A stretch of DNA of 64,000 bases from Biomphalaria glabrata (Eukaryota > Mollusca > Gastropoda > Planorbidae): positions 20,918,915 to 20,982,914 of the forward strand of contig NC_074712.1 in NCBI RefSeq assembly GCF_947242115.1, in the 5' to 3' direction. The position numbers were made by a program, and so were the translations under genes. Shown one piece after another: positions 22,270 to 34,049 of the stretch (the first letter of the stretch is position 1; every line of letters starts with the position of its first letter). Below the pieces are notes generated by a model that saw nothing but the letters and a program-made list of their open reading frames with translations, did not search any database and was not told the origin of the DNA.

Positions 22270-22422
22270 GTATTCTAAACTAGAATTTGGTGGTCTGTAA
22301 ATGCTGCCTATTATTAGGGATGTTGATGTATTAATTTTACAAAATGTTGATTCTATATTTTTTGAGTTACGTAAGGTAATTTCTTCTGCTATAAGAGTGT
22401 TTTTTATTGCTAAAAGAACTCC

Positions 22423-22996
22423 TCAATGATTATCAGCCCTATCTTTTCTAAAAATTTTATAATTACTATTGAAAATTTCTGCATTATAAATTTCAGGATG
22501 TAGCCAAGTTTCTCTTCCTGCAATTATGTCTGGTTTCTCACATTCTAATAAAATTTCTAAATCTGCTGTTATGTTCCTAATGCTTTGAAAATTTATTACT
22601 AAGTTTTTAAGGTATTTTGGTATTACTTCTTTAGTAGGTTTGTTTAGTGAGGCTGTTGTATTAATTTTAGTAGATTTAGGTTTAACAGGAGTGGATCTGG
22701 CTAGTGGTTGGTGAGTTTGGTTTGGGTTGGTGTTTAGGATGTTGTATGGGTTAGAAGTGTTTGCATCAAAGGAATCAAGCAGTCCTGATGTAAACTGAGG
22801 TAACCCACACGGTACACAGTGCCATGATGCGTCTTTGTTGCCTAAGGCATAATACACAGGTGTAGTCATATGGAGACTTGATGTATGGTACCATTCATCG
22901 CAGGTGTCACATTGAATGGCTTTCTGTTTCATGGTGCATACTTTTTTGCAGATGTTGCATCTATCTTTAGATCTAGGCCCTGGATTTGACTCTACA
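22423..22996 (-). pseudogene. CR1-like ORF2, 2A-like motif, PHD finger and endonuclease start
   Basis: The frame starts after a TAA with ILIAGHVESNPGP (2A-like; usual consensus D-V/I-E-x-N-P-G-P, here H for D). Then come CNICKKVC, CDTCDEWYHTSS and WHCVPCGLPQF, giving a C4HC3-type PHD finger with one or two positions changed, a Pro/Thr/Asn-rich linker and LVINFQSIRN...ETWLHPEI, the first endonuclease block with the ETW acid. It stops at 22423 where NHWGG would follow. Confidence 0.8.
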
Positions 22997-23013
22997 TGTC
23001 CTGCTATTAATAT

Positions 23014-23262
23014 TTACAGTGATAGGTATTTATTTCTGCTGTGTCTGATTGAGAACTTCCATTTGTGATGGGTAATCTTCTTTAATGTTATGGATGTGTA
23101 TGTTAGGTTATTTTTGAAGTTGCATTGATCTAAAGTGTGATGATTGATTATGACTGTTGTTTCCTTTTTAAGTTTAGTGTTGACTAAGGTAGATCTAGTT
23201 CTGTGTTCAGCTAGTGTGTATTTAGTAATTAATAGTTGGATAAATAGCCAGAACAATTTCAT
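23014..23262 (-). pseudogene. CR1-like ORF2 N-terminal leader, signal-peptide-like
   Basis: 82 codons, from MKLFWLFIQLLITKYTLA to the TAA directly before the 2A-like motif. The N terminus has one positive residue then a hydrophobic stretch ending in A, like a signal peptide. Signal-like leaders ahead of 2A have been described for some CR1-group LINEs. The rest is basic and uninformative. Confidence 0.55.
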
Positions 23263-23290
23263 GATGACTGTTGTTGATTTTAGTTTTTAA

Positions 23291-25030
23291 AGGGGTCTAG
23301 TCTAAATCTAGTTTAAGGTTTACAATGCCTAAGTTAAGTCTAAATCTAAAGTGAAAGCTAATTTACAATGACAATTAAATCAAATCAAATGGTTTATTAA
23401 ATTCAAAATATGGACCTAGACTAGATCTAGATCTAATTCTAAATCAATATATTTACGTGTATAACTAACTAAACCAATGCAACTGACAACTGTAAAGGAT
23501 TCTCATATTTTCATAATGCATTACTACATGTGGTCAGTCTAGCTGCTTTGGGGCCCAAATATCATGTACTTTCCACTTTTGTTACTTATTCTAGTTCCTT
23601 TTATACAAAGCTTATATCAACTCACTGTCTGTCTTTTTATATACGTTATTTCACCGACACCCAATCTCGGATCGAGATGAAATTTTGCACAATAATTTCT
23701 TTTACCTTGCTATCTCGAGCAAGCGAAAAAAAAAGTACTTTTCTGAAACGTCACTGAAGTGGTGGTATAAGCTGAATTAGTCCCCTCTATACAGGTCGTC
23801 GTCTGAGGCGTATAGATAACTCTACAATCTTCCATGTTCTTCACTAGCAAAGTGTTTACCGTGTTGGCTTGAGAAACCTGAGAAGGCTTTCGCCCACGAG
23901 TTTCAATTAAGTTCCATCACCTTTTTTTATAAATAAAATAAATGAATTTTCAGAGTTTACCTTGAGTATATTGCATTAACCTTAACATAAGGAATGTCCA
24001 GACCGTAACAATTTCTATGTTCATGTCTCTAGTAAAATATTATTCTTTTTAACCTTATTCTCTTCTTTTCTCTTGCTGCAATAAAGGAAAATATATTAGC
24101 ATAGACCTAAAACAAAATTGTACATATTCAACATTTTTATCATGTCGTGGAGAAAAAGAAGAGAATCAATAGTACTTATAAGTGTCAAGTGGTTACATTT
24201 ATTTTAAACTTTTTTTTTACTTAGTTCAAGAATTGGTGAAAAATGTCAAAAGTTTTTCCATATCTGCTTTTACCTCACATTATTTTTCATAGTCAAAAAG
24301 TGGAAAGATAATGATCAAAACACTGAAGTATCAAGTCAACAGCTAAACAATATTTCAAATTGAAACTAGTTGAAGAAGTAAGTTGAGTGTAGTCAGAAGT
24401 CAGTCAAGTACAAGTCAGTCAAGTACAAGTCAGTCAAGTACATGTCAGTCCGTCGACTTCCCTATGGAAAAGGAATATTTAAGGCATAGTGTTGTTTTAA
24501 TCTTTTAAAATAATAAAAAAAATCTTTTTAACACATAGTTTGGTGTTATTTTTCACTTCAAAACCAACTGGACAACCCAATATCAATAATAAAACTTTAG
24601 ACCGTGTGGTAAACAAAAAATGTACTGGTATCATTCAGATATCATTCAGAAGATCAATTTCAAAGAACCGTTTTGGGTGTTTTTAATGAACGCATTTTCG
24701 ATAATAAGATTTTTTATTAATATTACATTTATTTTTTTTTTGTCTAAAGAAAAGAGAAATTAACTTTTAAATATTTTTTTCTTGTTTTTTTTTTTCGATT
24801 TAAACGTTACATACCGACAGACAGACAAGTCCGACAACACAAAACTATTACCGGCCTACCATCGAAGGGAGAGGGGAGCCTACATAAAACAAAAAACAAC
24901 AAAAACATCTTTTGAACCTAGATTTGAAAGGAGAGTTGTGTTGACTGAGCGCCTAAGGACAGCACGGAAACCTCCCAGATACCCCCCCCCCCCCCCCACA
25001 AGTTCCACGAATGGTCTAAAGCGCACTGAG
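23291..25030. other. Non-coding; dispersed-repeat scraps
   Basis: No gene seen. It holds a TCTAGATC-rich stretch (23280-23460), a copy of the dispersed repeat with core CCCAATCTCGGATCGAGATG (23580-23720), a 15-bp tandem AGTCAGTCAAGTACA (about three copies, 24400-24450), and a 16-17 base C run near 24982. Confidence 0.5.
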
Positions 25031-25530
25031 CACCCAACTTAAAGAACTTGAAAACTCAGGGCTCCAAAAGAACGTAATAGTTTAATGTTCAATAAATCAC
25101 AGCCAATACTGTACAATTGGCAACACGTAACACAGGCTGTACAAATATTTCTTTGTGAACAACCGACGTATCAACTCTTTCGCTGGTCTCTCCGTCTCGT
25201 TGCAGGCTTGTACTTGGCTCAACTGTTCAAGACTGCCTTCACACACTGGGATCGTTGTGTCGGACTCGATCGCAGACCAAGATCAAGATGCCGTCTTGAA
25301 CTATTGAGGTGTCTTGACTGTACATAACAGTATTCCACACTGAACCGTCGTAATGCACCGTACTCAATCACACCGCTGAACCACACTGAACTGAGCGATA
25401 GTCGACCGGACTATAATGAACCGGGCTGTAGTCAATCGTCTTGACAATAACACCTCAGCTTTTTATATAGTGTCCCTAATGGCTATTTAGAACCGGACAG
25501 AACGTCGCTCGACCATTCTGGTTGATCAAA
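25031..25530 (-). mobile_element. LTR-like repeat, family A, partial copy
   Basis: Shares ACTTAAAGAACTTG, CCAATACTGTACAATTGGC, CTTTTTATATAG and GACAGAACGTCGCTCGACCA with the units at 5918 and 6487, and the GTCGGACTCGATCGCAGACC block with the copy at 10519. Old and incomplete. Confidence 0.65.
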
Positions 25531-25682
25531 TGTCTACATTTCCAATTTTCTAAAAAAAAAAAAAACTTCCCACTTACTGTAGATAATTTAATGACTAAAT
25601 GTAATTTTATGACTAAACTAGAAATTACATTTAATTGGGTATTTTTTTTAGTGATGCGACAGTTTATTAAAAAAGTTACTTT

Positions 25683-25745
25683 AATCTTATCATATATAAT
25701 AAAGACGTTGCTTCAAAAAAGAATATGACGATGTCCTGCGCGAAA
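25683..25745 (-). mobile_element. CR1-like LINE 3' tail scrap
   Basis: TCTTATCATATATAATAAAG followed by ACGTTGCTTCAAAAAAGAA matches the 3' ends of CR1-like copies A and B; nothing of ORF2 remains. Confidence 0.6.
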
Positions 25746-26687
25746 ATAGGTTTAAGAGAAAAATAGAGTACGAACGACGAAGAGACGGCTTGTACTGAAT
25801 TTAATGACGTGGACTGTAGAATTCTTTCTGTAATAAAGTTGTGTGTTCTAGAAGGCTGGATTCACCTACTCTTGACTATTTATTCTGTTGGCGTGTTGTA
25901 CTTACAAACTCGAGACTGCAATTAGTAACATTTTTTTCAACAACTCCACTCCCAACCATTAGAAGTTATGAAGAGGTGTGACATAATGGGGAGTTAATTA
26001 TTTTTGAGCTATTGTAAAGACTAGAGTGATTCCCCTTATGAAGTTTATATAAGGGCATGTAGACCGTGTTTAGTTGCCACTTGCTCCTGAGTTACCAGCT
26101 TGACCACTGGACCTGTGTTGTAAATAGTATTTTTTTCTGTTAGTGGTCGTGTGTCTTGAGGCACTCGGGAGAAGTGTGCCCTGCTCTGGAGATCTTTGGG
26201 CTAAGTATATCTTTAGTCATTGTAGTATTTTATATAATGTATTAATTAGTAGATATAGCCTCAAATGAATTCCAGGCAGTATTTTTTTCCCTTATGTTCT
26301 GCATCCTGAGGTACTCCCAAATGTGACATTTTTTATAGCTTTGTCTCTGAGGGATTCAACCTGTATTGAATCATCAGATAGGCTTTACCGAATGGATGTC
26401 TACAGGTGGGATTCTATGAAGCTTGTAGGCTCATAGGTTTCCCTGAAGCTTATAGTACATCATGACCCTTTTGTTATTGTTTTTTTTTGGCTAAAAGTGG
26501 CTGTGTCGACCTGAAGCCTGTAACCCCGAAATGGTCAAAAGTGGTCATATGTTGACCTGAGGCCTGTGTGACGATACGAAACTTACATGCAAAAGTTCAT
26601 TTGAGTTTTTCCCAGCAAATCGTGGGAAACTTTAATTTTCAACTTAAACAATTATTTTCTTGTCCACCCATAACTAATTTCTTTTAG
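25746..26687. other. No gene seen; possible LTR scrap at its start
   Basis: 25750-25931 (AATAAAGTTGTGTGTTCTAG, later ending AGTAACA) looks like the end of an LTR, but no partner was found. The rest, including a short inverted repeat around 26608-26630 (CCCAGCAAATCGTGGG), is unexplained. Confidence 0.3.
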
Positions 26688-27959
26688 GATTTATCGGTAA
26701 TAGGCGATATTATGCCGCCCACGCCTGATCCGGTTCTTTCTGTGGTCCTACCGTAGACCATAGGCTCATAAACCTACCCTCCAAAGCTGTACCATCGCAA
26801 ATTAATATTAAGCCGAAAAAAAAATATTTAGTTTTTACGGTTCCTTATTATTGCTGTAATAGTGGAAACGCCATATTGTTATGATGTTCTGGAGAGGAAG
26901 TAAAGAAAAAAATGTCACTGAACTATATATCGTTTGGAGCACTATATTATAGTTTAGGATTAGGTTTAGTAGAATCAAAATAAAAGGTTTACTGCTAGGT
27001 TTAGGGTTAGGTTTAGAATAAGAATTAGGTATAGAAATAGGGTTAGGTTTCGAATTAGGTTTAGGGTTAGTATTTAGGTTTAGGTTTAGTACTAAGTTTA
27101 GGGAATTAAGTTTAGGGTTAGGTTTAGTATTTAGGTTTAGGGATAGGGTTAGTGCTAGGTTTAGGGTTAGGTTTAGTATTTAGGTTTAGGGTTAGTGCTA
27201 GGTTTAGAAATAGGTTTAGGGTTAGTGCTAGGTTTAGGGTTAGATTTAAGGTTAGGGTCAGGTTTCACTAAACCTATTCTAAACCTAACCCTAATCCTAA
27301 AACTAACCCTAATCCTAAAACTAACCCTAATTCTAAACCTAAACCTAACCCCTAACCCTAAACCTAGCAGTAAACTTAACCCTAATTCTAAACCTAATCT
27401 TAAACCTAGCACTAAACCTAACCCTAAACGTAATTCTAACCCTAATTCTAACCCTAACCCTAATTCTAAACCTAATAATCCTAATCCTAAACCTAACCCT
27501 AAACCTAATTCTAACCCTAACCCTAATTCTAAACTTAATCCTAACCCTAAACCTAATTCTAACCCTAAACCTAATTCTAAACCTAACCCTAATTCTAAAC
27601 CTAACCCTAAACCTAATTCTAACCCTAACCCTAAAGCTAGCACTAAATCTAAATTTTGATCATACTAAATTCCATCAAAATAATATATAGTTCAGTGATA
27701 CTTGCTCTTAGTTTATTGTTTTTTAAACTTCTGGAATGGAAAGTTACATCCTCTTAAGAACGTAGTAAACAAAATGGCGTATTTTTCATTACAACAATGA
27801 TAAAAGAACTTGAAAACTAAATTTTTTTTTTCGGCTTAATATTAATTTGCGATGGTACAGCTTTGGAGGGTAGGTTTAGGAGCTTATTGTCTACAGTAAG
27901 ACCACAGAAAGAACCGGATCGGGCCTGGGCGGCATAATATCGCCTATTACCGATAAATC
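26688..27959. repeat. Fold-back element with head-to-head telomere-like arms
   Basis: Both ends carry the same sequence in inverted orientation: 26688 starts GATTTATCGGTAATAGGCGA, and 27959 read on minus starts GATTTATCGGTAATAGGCGA. Similarity is high for about 130 bp (to the AAGCCGAAAAA at 26820 / 27828) and continues, more diverged, to about 26940 / 27690. Between them lies a left arm (26940-27266) of TTTAGGGTTAGG-type repeats and a right arm (27273-27655) of CCTAACCCTAAA-type repeats, so G-rich then C-rich on plus. The units are irregular mixtures of TTAGGG, TTTAGGG, TTAGG and TTAGAATTAGG. No protein frame is credible; the Leu/Gly- and Pro/Asn-rich frames are repeat by-products. Confidence 0.85.
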
Positions 27960-28720
27960 TCCCATCGCACTGTTTCTCACGGGACTAATCTCGACATAAA
28001 ACATTAACTAGCCTTTCTAGGGCTAACTTTTAATTTTGACCGCTGTACAGGTGACCAGCACACAATAGTTGCTGCACCAGCGCTACACGCAGCGGCTTAA
28101 TAACTTTTTCACACCTATTTCTCCCTCCCCCCCCCCCCCGCAGGATACGCACCGCCCTAGCATTGCACTCGGGCTGGACAAATACATATTCGCCTTAGTC
28201 CCTACTCTCACGGTACAGGCCATAAATCGGACATGACGCCTGACGTGTCCAGTACATAGATACATGTGAGAAAATCAGCTAGCTATCTTCCCTACCCGTT
28301 AAACAAAATGCCCCAACTATATATAGAGAGAGACCAAAGCATTCTAAGTTAGGCCGCTAGAATTCATACAGTGTCCTCATTTAGGAAGTTTAGTTGTGAG
28401 GTTTCATTAGGGACAAACGGGTAAGTGTAAACATTTTACTATACTTATTTTATCTTATAGGAATATGTGAGTACACATTAGTACACAACCACGTTCCCCG
28501 TCATTACATTATGACTTTATTATGCATGTACATTGTACTATTTTATGTCGATGTCGATCTTCATATAGTATTATTAATGCCGCTATGGTTGTCTACATTT
28601 GAAACTATAGTTATTATATTTAATTTGTTATGTTTCATCCATTCCTGTATTTTAGTGATTGATGTAAACAATACCCTTTCGTGAATCTGAGTACTGTCTA
28701 AGAACTTAGATCGCAGTGCT
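27960..28720. other. No gene seen
   Basis: Non-coding DNA with a C run at 28127-28139. Ends in the target duplication of the I-group LINE. Confidence 0.4.
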
Positions 28721-28732
28721 CTAAACTTACAG
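28721..28732. repeat. Target-site duplication of the I-group LINE (left)
   Basis: CTAAACTTACAG, identical to 34564-34575 on the other side of the LINE. Confidence 0.85.
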
Positions 28733-28965
28733 TTGATTTGATTTTTGTTGATTTGTTGATTTGAGGCACATCGGCACAATTTAGGCCATGTCGTGCCTGC
28801 AGTCCCTTAAGGACTACTCTCTCTCTCTAAACAACAAGGGCCAGATTCTATACAGTAATATAATTAAAATTAAGGTCTATTCACAGTTAAAATAGTAAAG
28901 GTAGTAAAAATTTAAATATTTGGTAAAAATCTAATGTAAATAGTGCATGTTCACAAATTCAGAAA

Positions 28966-31900
28966 TCAGATCTTCGTAGATAGCCCCACTTCCCGAATAA
29001 AGCCCAGTACCTTCCCAGGGTCGACATTATTAAATAGTGTTTTTAAAATGTTTCGCCCTGACATCCTGGTATCTGGGGCAATCAACGAGGATATGTTCCA
29101 CGGTGAGGCGAGAGTCACAGTACTCGCAAAGTGGGGGCTCCTCTCTCTTCAGTACAAAAGAGTGCGTGATGTAGGTGTGGCCAATCCTAAGTCTGGACAT
29201 GGTTGTGCTACCACGCCTTGTCAGACCCTTAGATGTGGGCCGCCACCTGACATCCGCCACAATCTGCCTGAGTTTACTGTGAGTCTCAGCCTCCCATCGG
29301 TTCTGCCACTCTCGATAGGTGGCAGAGGCAATACTTTGTCTCAGGTCCGAGTAGGGAATTTGGGTTCCTGACACCGCATGATTTAGGGCTCTCTTTGCTT
29401 CTCTGTCTGCGGCTTCGTTTCCCTCAATGCCAACATGGGAGGGGACCCAGATGAAGGTGACATCCCTACGGTCGGCTGTTATTAGGTCCAACAGCTTCAG
29501 GCTCTTATGTACCAATGGGATGTCAGTCTTCATCCGCCCCAAAGCTTGCAATGCAGATTTGGAGTCGGAGCAGATTATAAATTTACTCCTTTCTGATGCT
29601 TTTACGGCCATAAGTGCAAGCAATATTGCGTGCAATTCGGCCGTAAAGATGGAGCAGCCATCGGGGAGTCTACGGGAGATTGTTTTGTTCCGAAAGGAGC
29701 AGGCACACGCGACCTTTCCCTCCATTTTGGATCCGTCTGTGTAGATGGTGCCACAATCTCCGTAGCTCTCCTGCAGTTCCCTAAAGTGGACCTGTAGTAT
29801 GATTGGGTCTGTATTTTCTTTTTTGAAATTAAGGAGGGATAAATTTAATTTAGGTTTATTCATTAGCCAAGGAGGATACTGAGGGGTTTCTATTTTAGAG
29901 ATTTGGTCAATGGGTGGGGTTAAATTTTGGATGGGTTCTCTCATTCGAAGGCCCAACGGCTGTATGACGTTAGGCCTTCGATTGTATAATTCTACCTCTG
30001 TGGGGTTAAATATGGAGTCAAAAGCAGGGTTCGTGGGGTTGGATTTTAGCTTGACTATATACTGCATTGCAAGCTTTTTCATTCTTATATCCATGGGGAG
30101 TTCTCCAGCCTCCACATGGAGACTTGGGATATGTGATGTACGAAACGCGCCGAGACAGAGACGCAGGGCAGCATTTTGTATTGGTTCCAGTATTTTTAGG
30201 TACGACTTCCTTGCTGCTCCATATATTATGGATCCGTAGTCTAGCTTGGATCGAATTAGACTCCGATAGAGCAGCAGCAAGGTATCTCTGTCAGCTCCCC
30301 AGTCCGTATGGCTGAGTACTCTTAGTATGTTTAATGACTTTTGGCATTTCTTCTTAAGTTCCTTAATGTGGGGGAGAAAATTGAATTTGGAATCTAAGGT
30401 GAGGCCTAAAAATTTTGTAGTTTTCACGACAGGGATCTTCTTTTTGTGTATAAATAGTTCAGGGTCTGGGTGGAGCCCCCTTAGATTACAAAAATGCATA
30501 CTAACTGTTTTGGAGTCAGAGAATTTGAAACCATTATAGTTTGCCCAACCCTGAATTTTGTTTAAACATAACTGTAATTTCCTTTCTAAGGTGTTCATGT
30601 TTTTCCCATAAGTAAGAATAACAAAGTCATCAACATACAAAGAGCACTCTATGCCAGGGGACAGCGCATTTATGATGCTATTTATTTTAATGTTGAACAG
30701 GGTGACTGACAGAATGCTGCCCTGGGGTACACCCATTTCCTGGTCATGAGTGTCAGAAGCGAAGTTGCCCACTCGGACCTGAAATTTTCGATCTTTCACC
30801 ACAAAACGGGGGAGGTGTCCCTTAAGCCCCATAAGCGCGAGGTCACGTAGAATGCCATGTTTCCAGGTTGTGTCATAGGCCTTTTCTATATCGAAGAATA
30901 CAGCTACTAGATGTTCTCTTCTGAGTAATGCATTTCTAATATAAGCTTCCAGCCTTACCAGGTGGTCAGTTGTTGTCCGCCCCTGCCGGAATCCGCACTG
31001 GTAGTTTGAGATCACTTTATTCCTTTCCAGGTACCAGACCAGCCTACTGTTAATCATTCTTTCCATGGTTTTGCAGATGCAGCTTGTTAGTGCTATTGGT
31101 CGATAGTTAGCTGGGTCAGAGCCGTCTCTTCCCGGTTTAGGTATCGGTATAACTGTGGCTTTCCTCCAGCTGTTTGGGAAAGCGCCTGTTTGCCACACAC
31201 AGTTATAGACCCCTAGTAGGACTGCCAATGAGGGTTCGGGAAGGTGCTTGAGGAACTGGTAATGGATTTCGTCTTCTCCAGGCGCTGTGTCATGTGACTT
31301 GTCCAGCGATTCCCTCAGTTCCTCAAGCGAGAACGGTTTGTTGTAGTCTTCATTGTTCTCTGACCTGAAATCAATGGGGTGTCTTTCCTCCCTGGTTTTG
31401 ACTTTTTGGAACTCTGGCGTGTAGTGTGCAGTGGATGATTTTTCTGCTATTGAGGATGCAAGGCAGTCAGCTATTTCTCTGGGGGACGTGACAGTTTGTC
31501 CTTGGTTTTTCAAATGCCCTATTGCATTTGATTCTTTCCCTTTGATTCGCCTTACTGCCTTCCAAACCGCTCTAGCAGAAGTTTTGGCATCCAGACTGCC
31601 GACAAAACTTCTCCAGGAATTCCTTTTGGCTGACCGTATGGTTTGTCTAGCCTTTGCTCTAGCTATCCTGAATAGCTTTAGGTTTTCCTGGGAAGGATTC
31701 TTTATAAATGCAGCCAGTCGTTTTTTCCTATCACCAATAGCACTTTTGCAAGCTGTATCAAACCATGGTTTGCTAGGCCGTTTTGGATTTGCAGAGGTTA
31801 GGGGTACAACTTTCCTGGTTATACTTAGTAGCTTGCTAGCAAAGGTATCAGCTGGGTTCTGTTCATGGAGGATATTTTCTGTGATATCCTCAGAGCATCT

Positions 31901-32610
31901 TTTTTGGAATTGTTCCCAATCGGCCTTATTCAGTTTCCACCGCTGAGGTCGTCCCAATGAAGGGAGATTGTTAGTAATGATGATTGGGAAGTGATCACTT
32001 CCCCGTAGATCATTCTAACTGACCATTTAAAATCGTCCAGAAGTCCGGGGACGCATACGGTGAGGTCAATGCATGTGAATGATCCAGTTCCTGGGTGCAA
32101 GTAGGTCGGTGATGCATCATTAAGTATGCATAAATCATGTTGGAGGAAGATATCCTCCAGCATACGACCTCTTGTGTCGGTATTGTTGGATCCCCACATG
32201 GTGTTATGGGCATTGAAATCCCCAAGGATTAAATAAGGCCGGGGGAGTTGTTTCAATAGGTCCTCCATGTCTGTTCGGTTTAATGGAGCGCCTGGTGGTA
32301 GATACAGGCTGCAGCAAGTGATAACCTTGTGAAGGGTTATCCTAGCTGCTACGGCCTGTAGTGTGGTCTGTAGTTCTACCCTCTCATGGGGGATGCTATC
32401 CTTCACAAGGATACAGACTCCACCTGATGCTCTCTCAGCATCCTCAACATTCTTGGTGTAAGCACGGTAGCTTCGGAAGCTGATGCAATCTTTTAGAAAT
32501 GTTTCCTGTAAGCAGACAGCTACAGGAGTCTCAGAGTCCATCAGTAGCTGCATTTCCTCGTAATTGGCCTTGAGGCCTCTACAATTCCACTGTACAATTC
32601 TGGAATCCAT
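28966..32610 (-). pseudogene. I-group LINE ORF2: endonuclease, RT, RNase H (two frameshifts)
   Basis: Starts MDSRIVQWNCRGLKAN 17 bases after ORF1. The endonuclease shows QETFLKD and LGDFNAHNTMWGS; the third block GSDHFPII is in the next frame, so one shift lies near 32015. The second stretch, open from about 32010 to 29030, holds RT blocks ANYRPIALTSCICKTMERM, VPQGSILSVTLFN and SLYVDDFVIL (YVDD), then RNase H with YTDGSK, AELHAI, DSKSALQAL and WVPSHVGIEGNEAAD, which keeps the D-E-D-D set. Then comes a C-x2-C-x7-H-x4-C motif (CEYCDSRLTVEHILVDC). A second shift near 29040 moves the last 25 codons (LFNNVDPGKVLGF...) into another frame ending at 28966. The enzyme nicks target DNA and reverse-transcribes the LINE RNA. 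Two single shifts in about 1,200 codons mean a young copy. Confidence 0.9.
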
Positions 32611-32627
32611 GGCTTATTCTAGATGAC

Positions 32628-34049
32628 CTACTTGGAGCTATTTGGCCTTGGGAGGCCCCCGGAGGGGTTTCCCTTTATTCCAGTGACCTTGGTATTTTTA
32701 TTCTTGGGTTTGGATGGAGAAGAGGACAACCCCCTTTTGGGGGAAGTCTTTCTCTCTGGAGAGGGGAGATCCCTCTGGTTAGAGCGGAGGTTATTTCCTC
32801 CTCTCTTACCTCGGGCATCCTCTCCGCTTTGATTTCTCCCCTTAGAGAGTTGGTCAACCTCTAACTCAGTAGAGGTTGGGGTGTCTGGCTGGGTTCTCTG
32901 AGGAGAACCTGTGTCAGACATGATATCTCCGGGTTCTCCCGGAGTATTGGTTTTGACATGCTGCTCAGTCTCCATGCTCTCATCAGCGAGCACAGAGAAC
33001 CTGTTCTTTGGCATGACAACAGGGCTTTCTTGTTTCTTCAGAGGTGTGTTCTTTGGCGGTGTTTTCTTCTGAGTTGGGGGAGGAGGAGGGGGTGGTGGGG
33101 TCAATGTGTCCGTCTGTGTGGCTATGGATCTTCCTTTCTTAGCAACAGCCTGGGCGTATGTCTTTGTCAAGCCGAATTGGCCCTTGGGTAGGGCCAGTAC
33201 AGCCGATTTCGCCTGGCTAAAGGTACATCCGTTTCTTGCCTTGTACTCCTGCACGGCAACCTCCTGTTTCCACACAGGGCAGTCCTTGGAGTAGGCTGAG
33301 TGGCCAGCTTGACAGTTTGGGCATTTGAACTGGGCTGTGCAGCCCTTGTCCTCATGACCCTCTCCAGCACATCTGGCACACACAGTGTTCCTCTTACAGA
33401 CTGCCGCGCCGTGTCCATAACCCTGGCACTTGAAGCACCTCATGGGGTTAGGTATGTAGGGCCTCACTGGAACTCGTAGGTATCCTGCCTTCACATACTC
33501 TGGCGGTGTCCTAGTTCCGAATGTGAGGATAATAGTGGCGGTTTTGACCTCCTCACCCTCCCTGCGCCTGGTAATGCGCCGGGCATGGGTGACTCCTTCA
33601 ATGCCCTCCACTATTTCCTTCTCGGAACATTCCAGTAGGTCCCTAGAGCTGATTACACCTCTGCTGGTGTTCAGACTCTTGTGTGGCATGACTTCCACTT
33701 GGAGATCACAGAGTCTTCTGCATCTTAAAAGCCCATCAGAGTGTGTCTTGCTGTCTACTTCTACAAGGAGTTCCATTGTTTTGTGTAGCTTAGACACACT
33801 CTTGGGCTCTCCCACTACTGACTTGAGTCCCTTATAGATAATAAAAGGGCTCAACTTGGTCAGGCTTTTTCCCTCCTCTGTGCATCTAACCACCAGAAAT
33901 GATGGCCAGGTGGCACAGCTTTTTGGGACCTCCTCTTTTTTATCGTCAATTCGTCGTTTCTTGCCCAGACATAGGTCTGGGGCAAGTAGTTTTGTGTGTG
34001 TTTTTTTGTCCATATATATTTTGGTTAATTCGGCACCTGTGCTCCCCAC
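32628..34049 (-). CDS. I-group LINE ORF1, RNA-binding protein with three CCHC knuckles
   Basis: 473 codons, fully open. Residues about 50-180 may form an RRM-like fold (FLVVRC...LLVEV...ATIILTF spacing; inference). Three zinc knuckles follow: C205-C208-H213-C218, C224-C227-H232-C237 and C243-C246-H250-C257. Then comes a K/R-rich stretch, a polyproline run at about 318-325 and a Ser/Pro/Lys-rich tail. This matches ORF1 of I and Jockey superfamily LINEs, which coats the element RNA. The start is the first ATG after the hairpin-rich leader. ORF2 begins 17 bases downstream, suggesting re-initiation on one transcript. Confidence 0.9.
   Translation of the reverse strand: MGSTGAELTKIYMDKKTHTKLLAPDLCLGKKRRIDDKKEEVPKSCATWPSFLVVRCTEEGKSLTKLSPFIIYKGLKSVVGEPKSVSKLHKTMELLVEVDSKTHSDGLLRCRRLCDLQVEVMPHKSLNTSRGVISSRDLLECSEKEIVEGIEGVTHARRITRRREGEEVKTATIILTFGTRTPPEYVKAGYLRVPVRPYIPNPMRCFKCQGYGHGAAVCKRNTVCARCAGEGHEDKGCTAQFKCPNCQAGHSAYSKDCPVWKQEVAVQEYKARNGCTFSQAKSAVLALPKGQFGLTKTYAQAVAKKGRSIATQTDTLTPPPPPPPPTQKKTPPKNTPLKKQESPVVMPKNRFSVLADESMETEQHVKTNTPGEPGDIMSDTGSPQRTQPDTPTSTELEVDQLSKGRNQSGEDARGKRGGNNLRSNQRDLPSPERKTSPKRGLSSSPSKPKNKNTKVTGIKGNPSGGLPRPNSSK

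Larger units (their letters stand above)
19770..23290 (-). mobile_element. CR1-like LINE, copy B (nearly full-length ORF2, degenerate)
   Basis: Order on minus: N-terminal hydrophobic leader (from 23262), 2A-like motif (about 22995-22966), PHD finger (about 22960-22790), linker, apurinic-type endonuclease (22620-21880), reverse transcriptase (21510-20200), C terminus ending LVNMHD (19842) and the tail on plus TTCTTATCTTATCTTATATA (19770). PHD plus endonuclease plus RT is known in CR1-group LINEs. At least five breaks interrupt the frame: a TAA just before the 2A motif, a TGA at about 22424 in place of a Trp codon of NHWGG, and shifts near 21790, 21000 and 20870. Copy A and the fragments at 17600, 18283 and 25683 are relatives. 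Confidence 0.85.

Noticed and set aside
26940-27655. Ancestral chromosome fusion point (head-to-head telomere repeats)
   Set aside because: The arms are irregular and enclosed by non-telomeric inverted ends with sharp limits, which fits a fold-back element better; it cannot be fully excluded without genome context.
27173-27659. Long frames of Leu/Gly or Pro/Asn repeats on both strands
   Set aside because: They are translations of telomere-like repeats inside the fold-back element.
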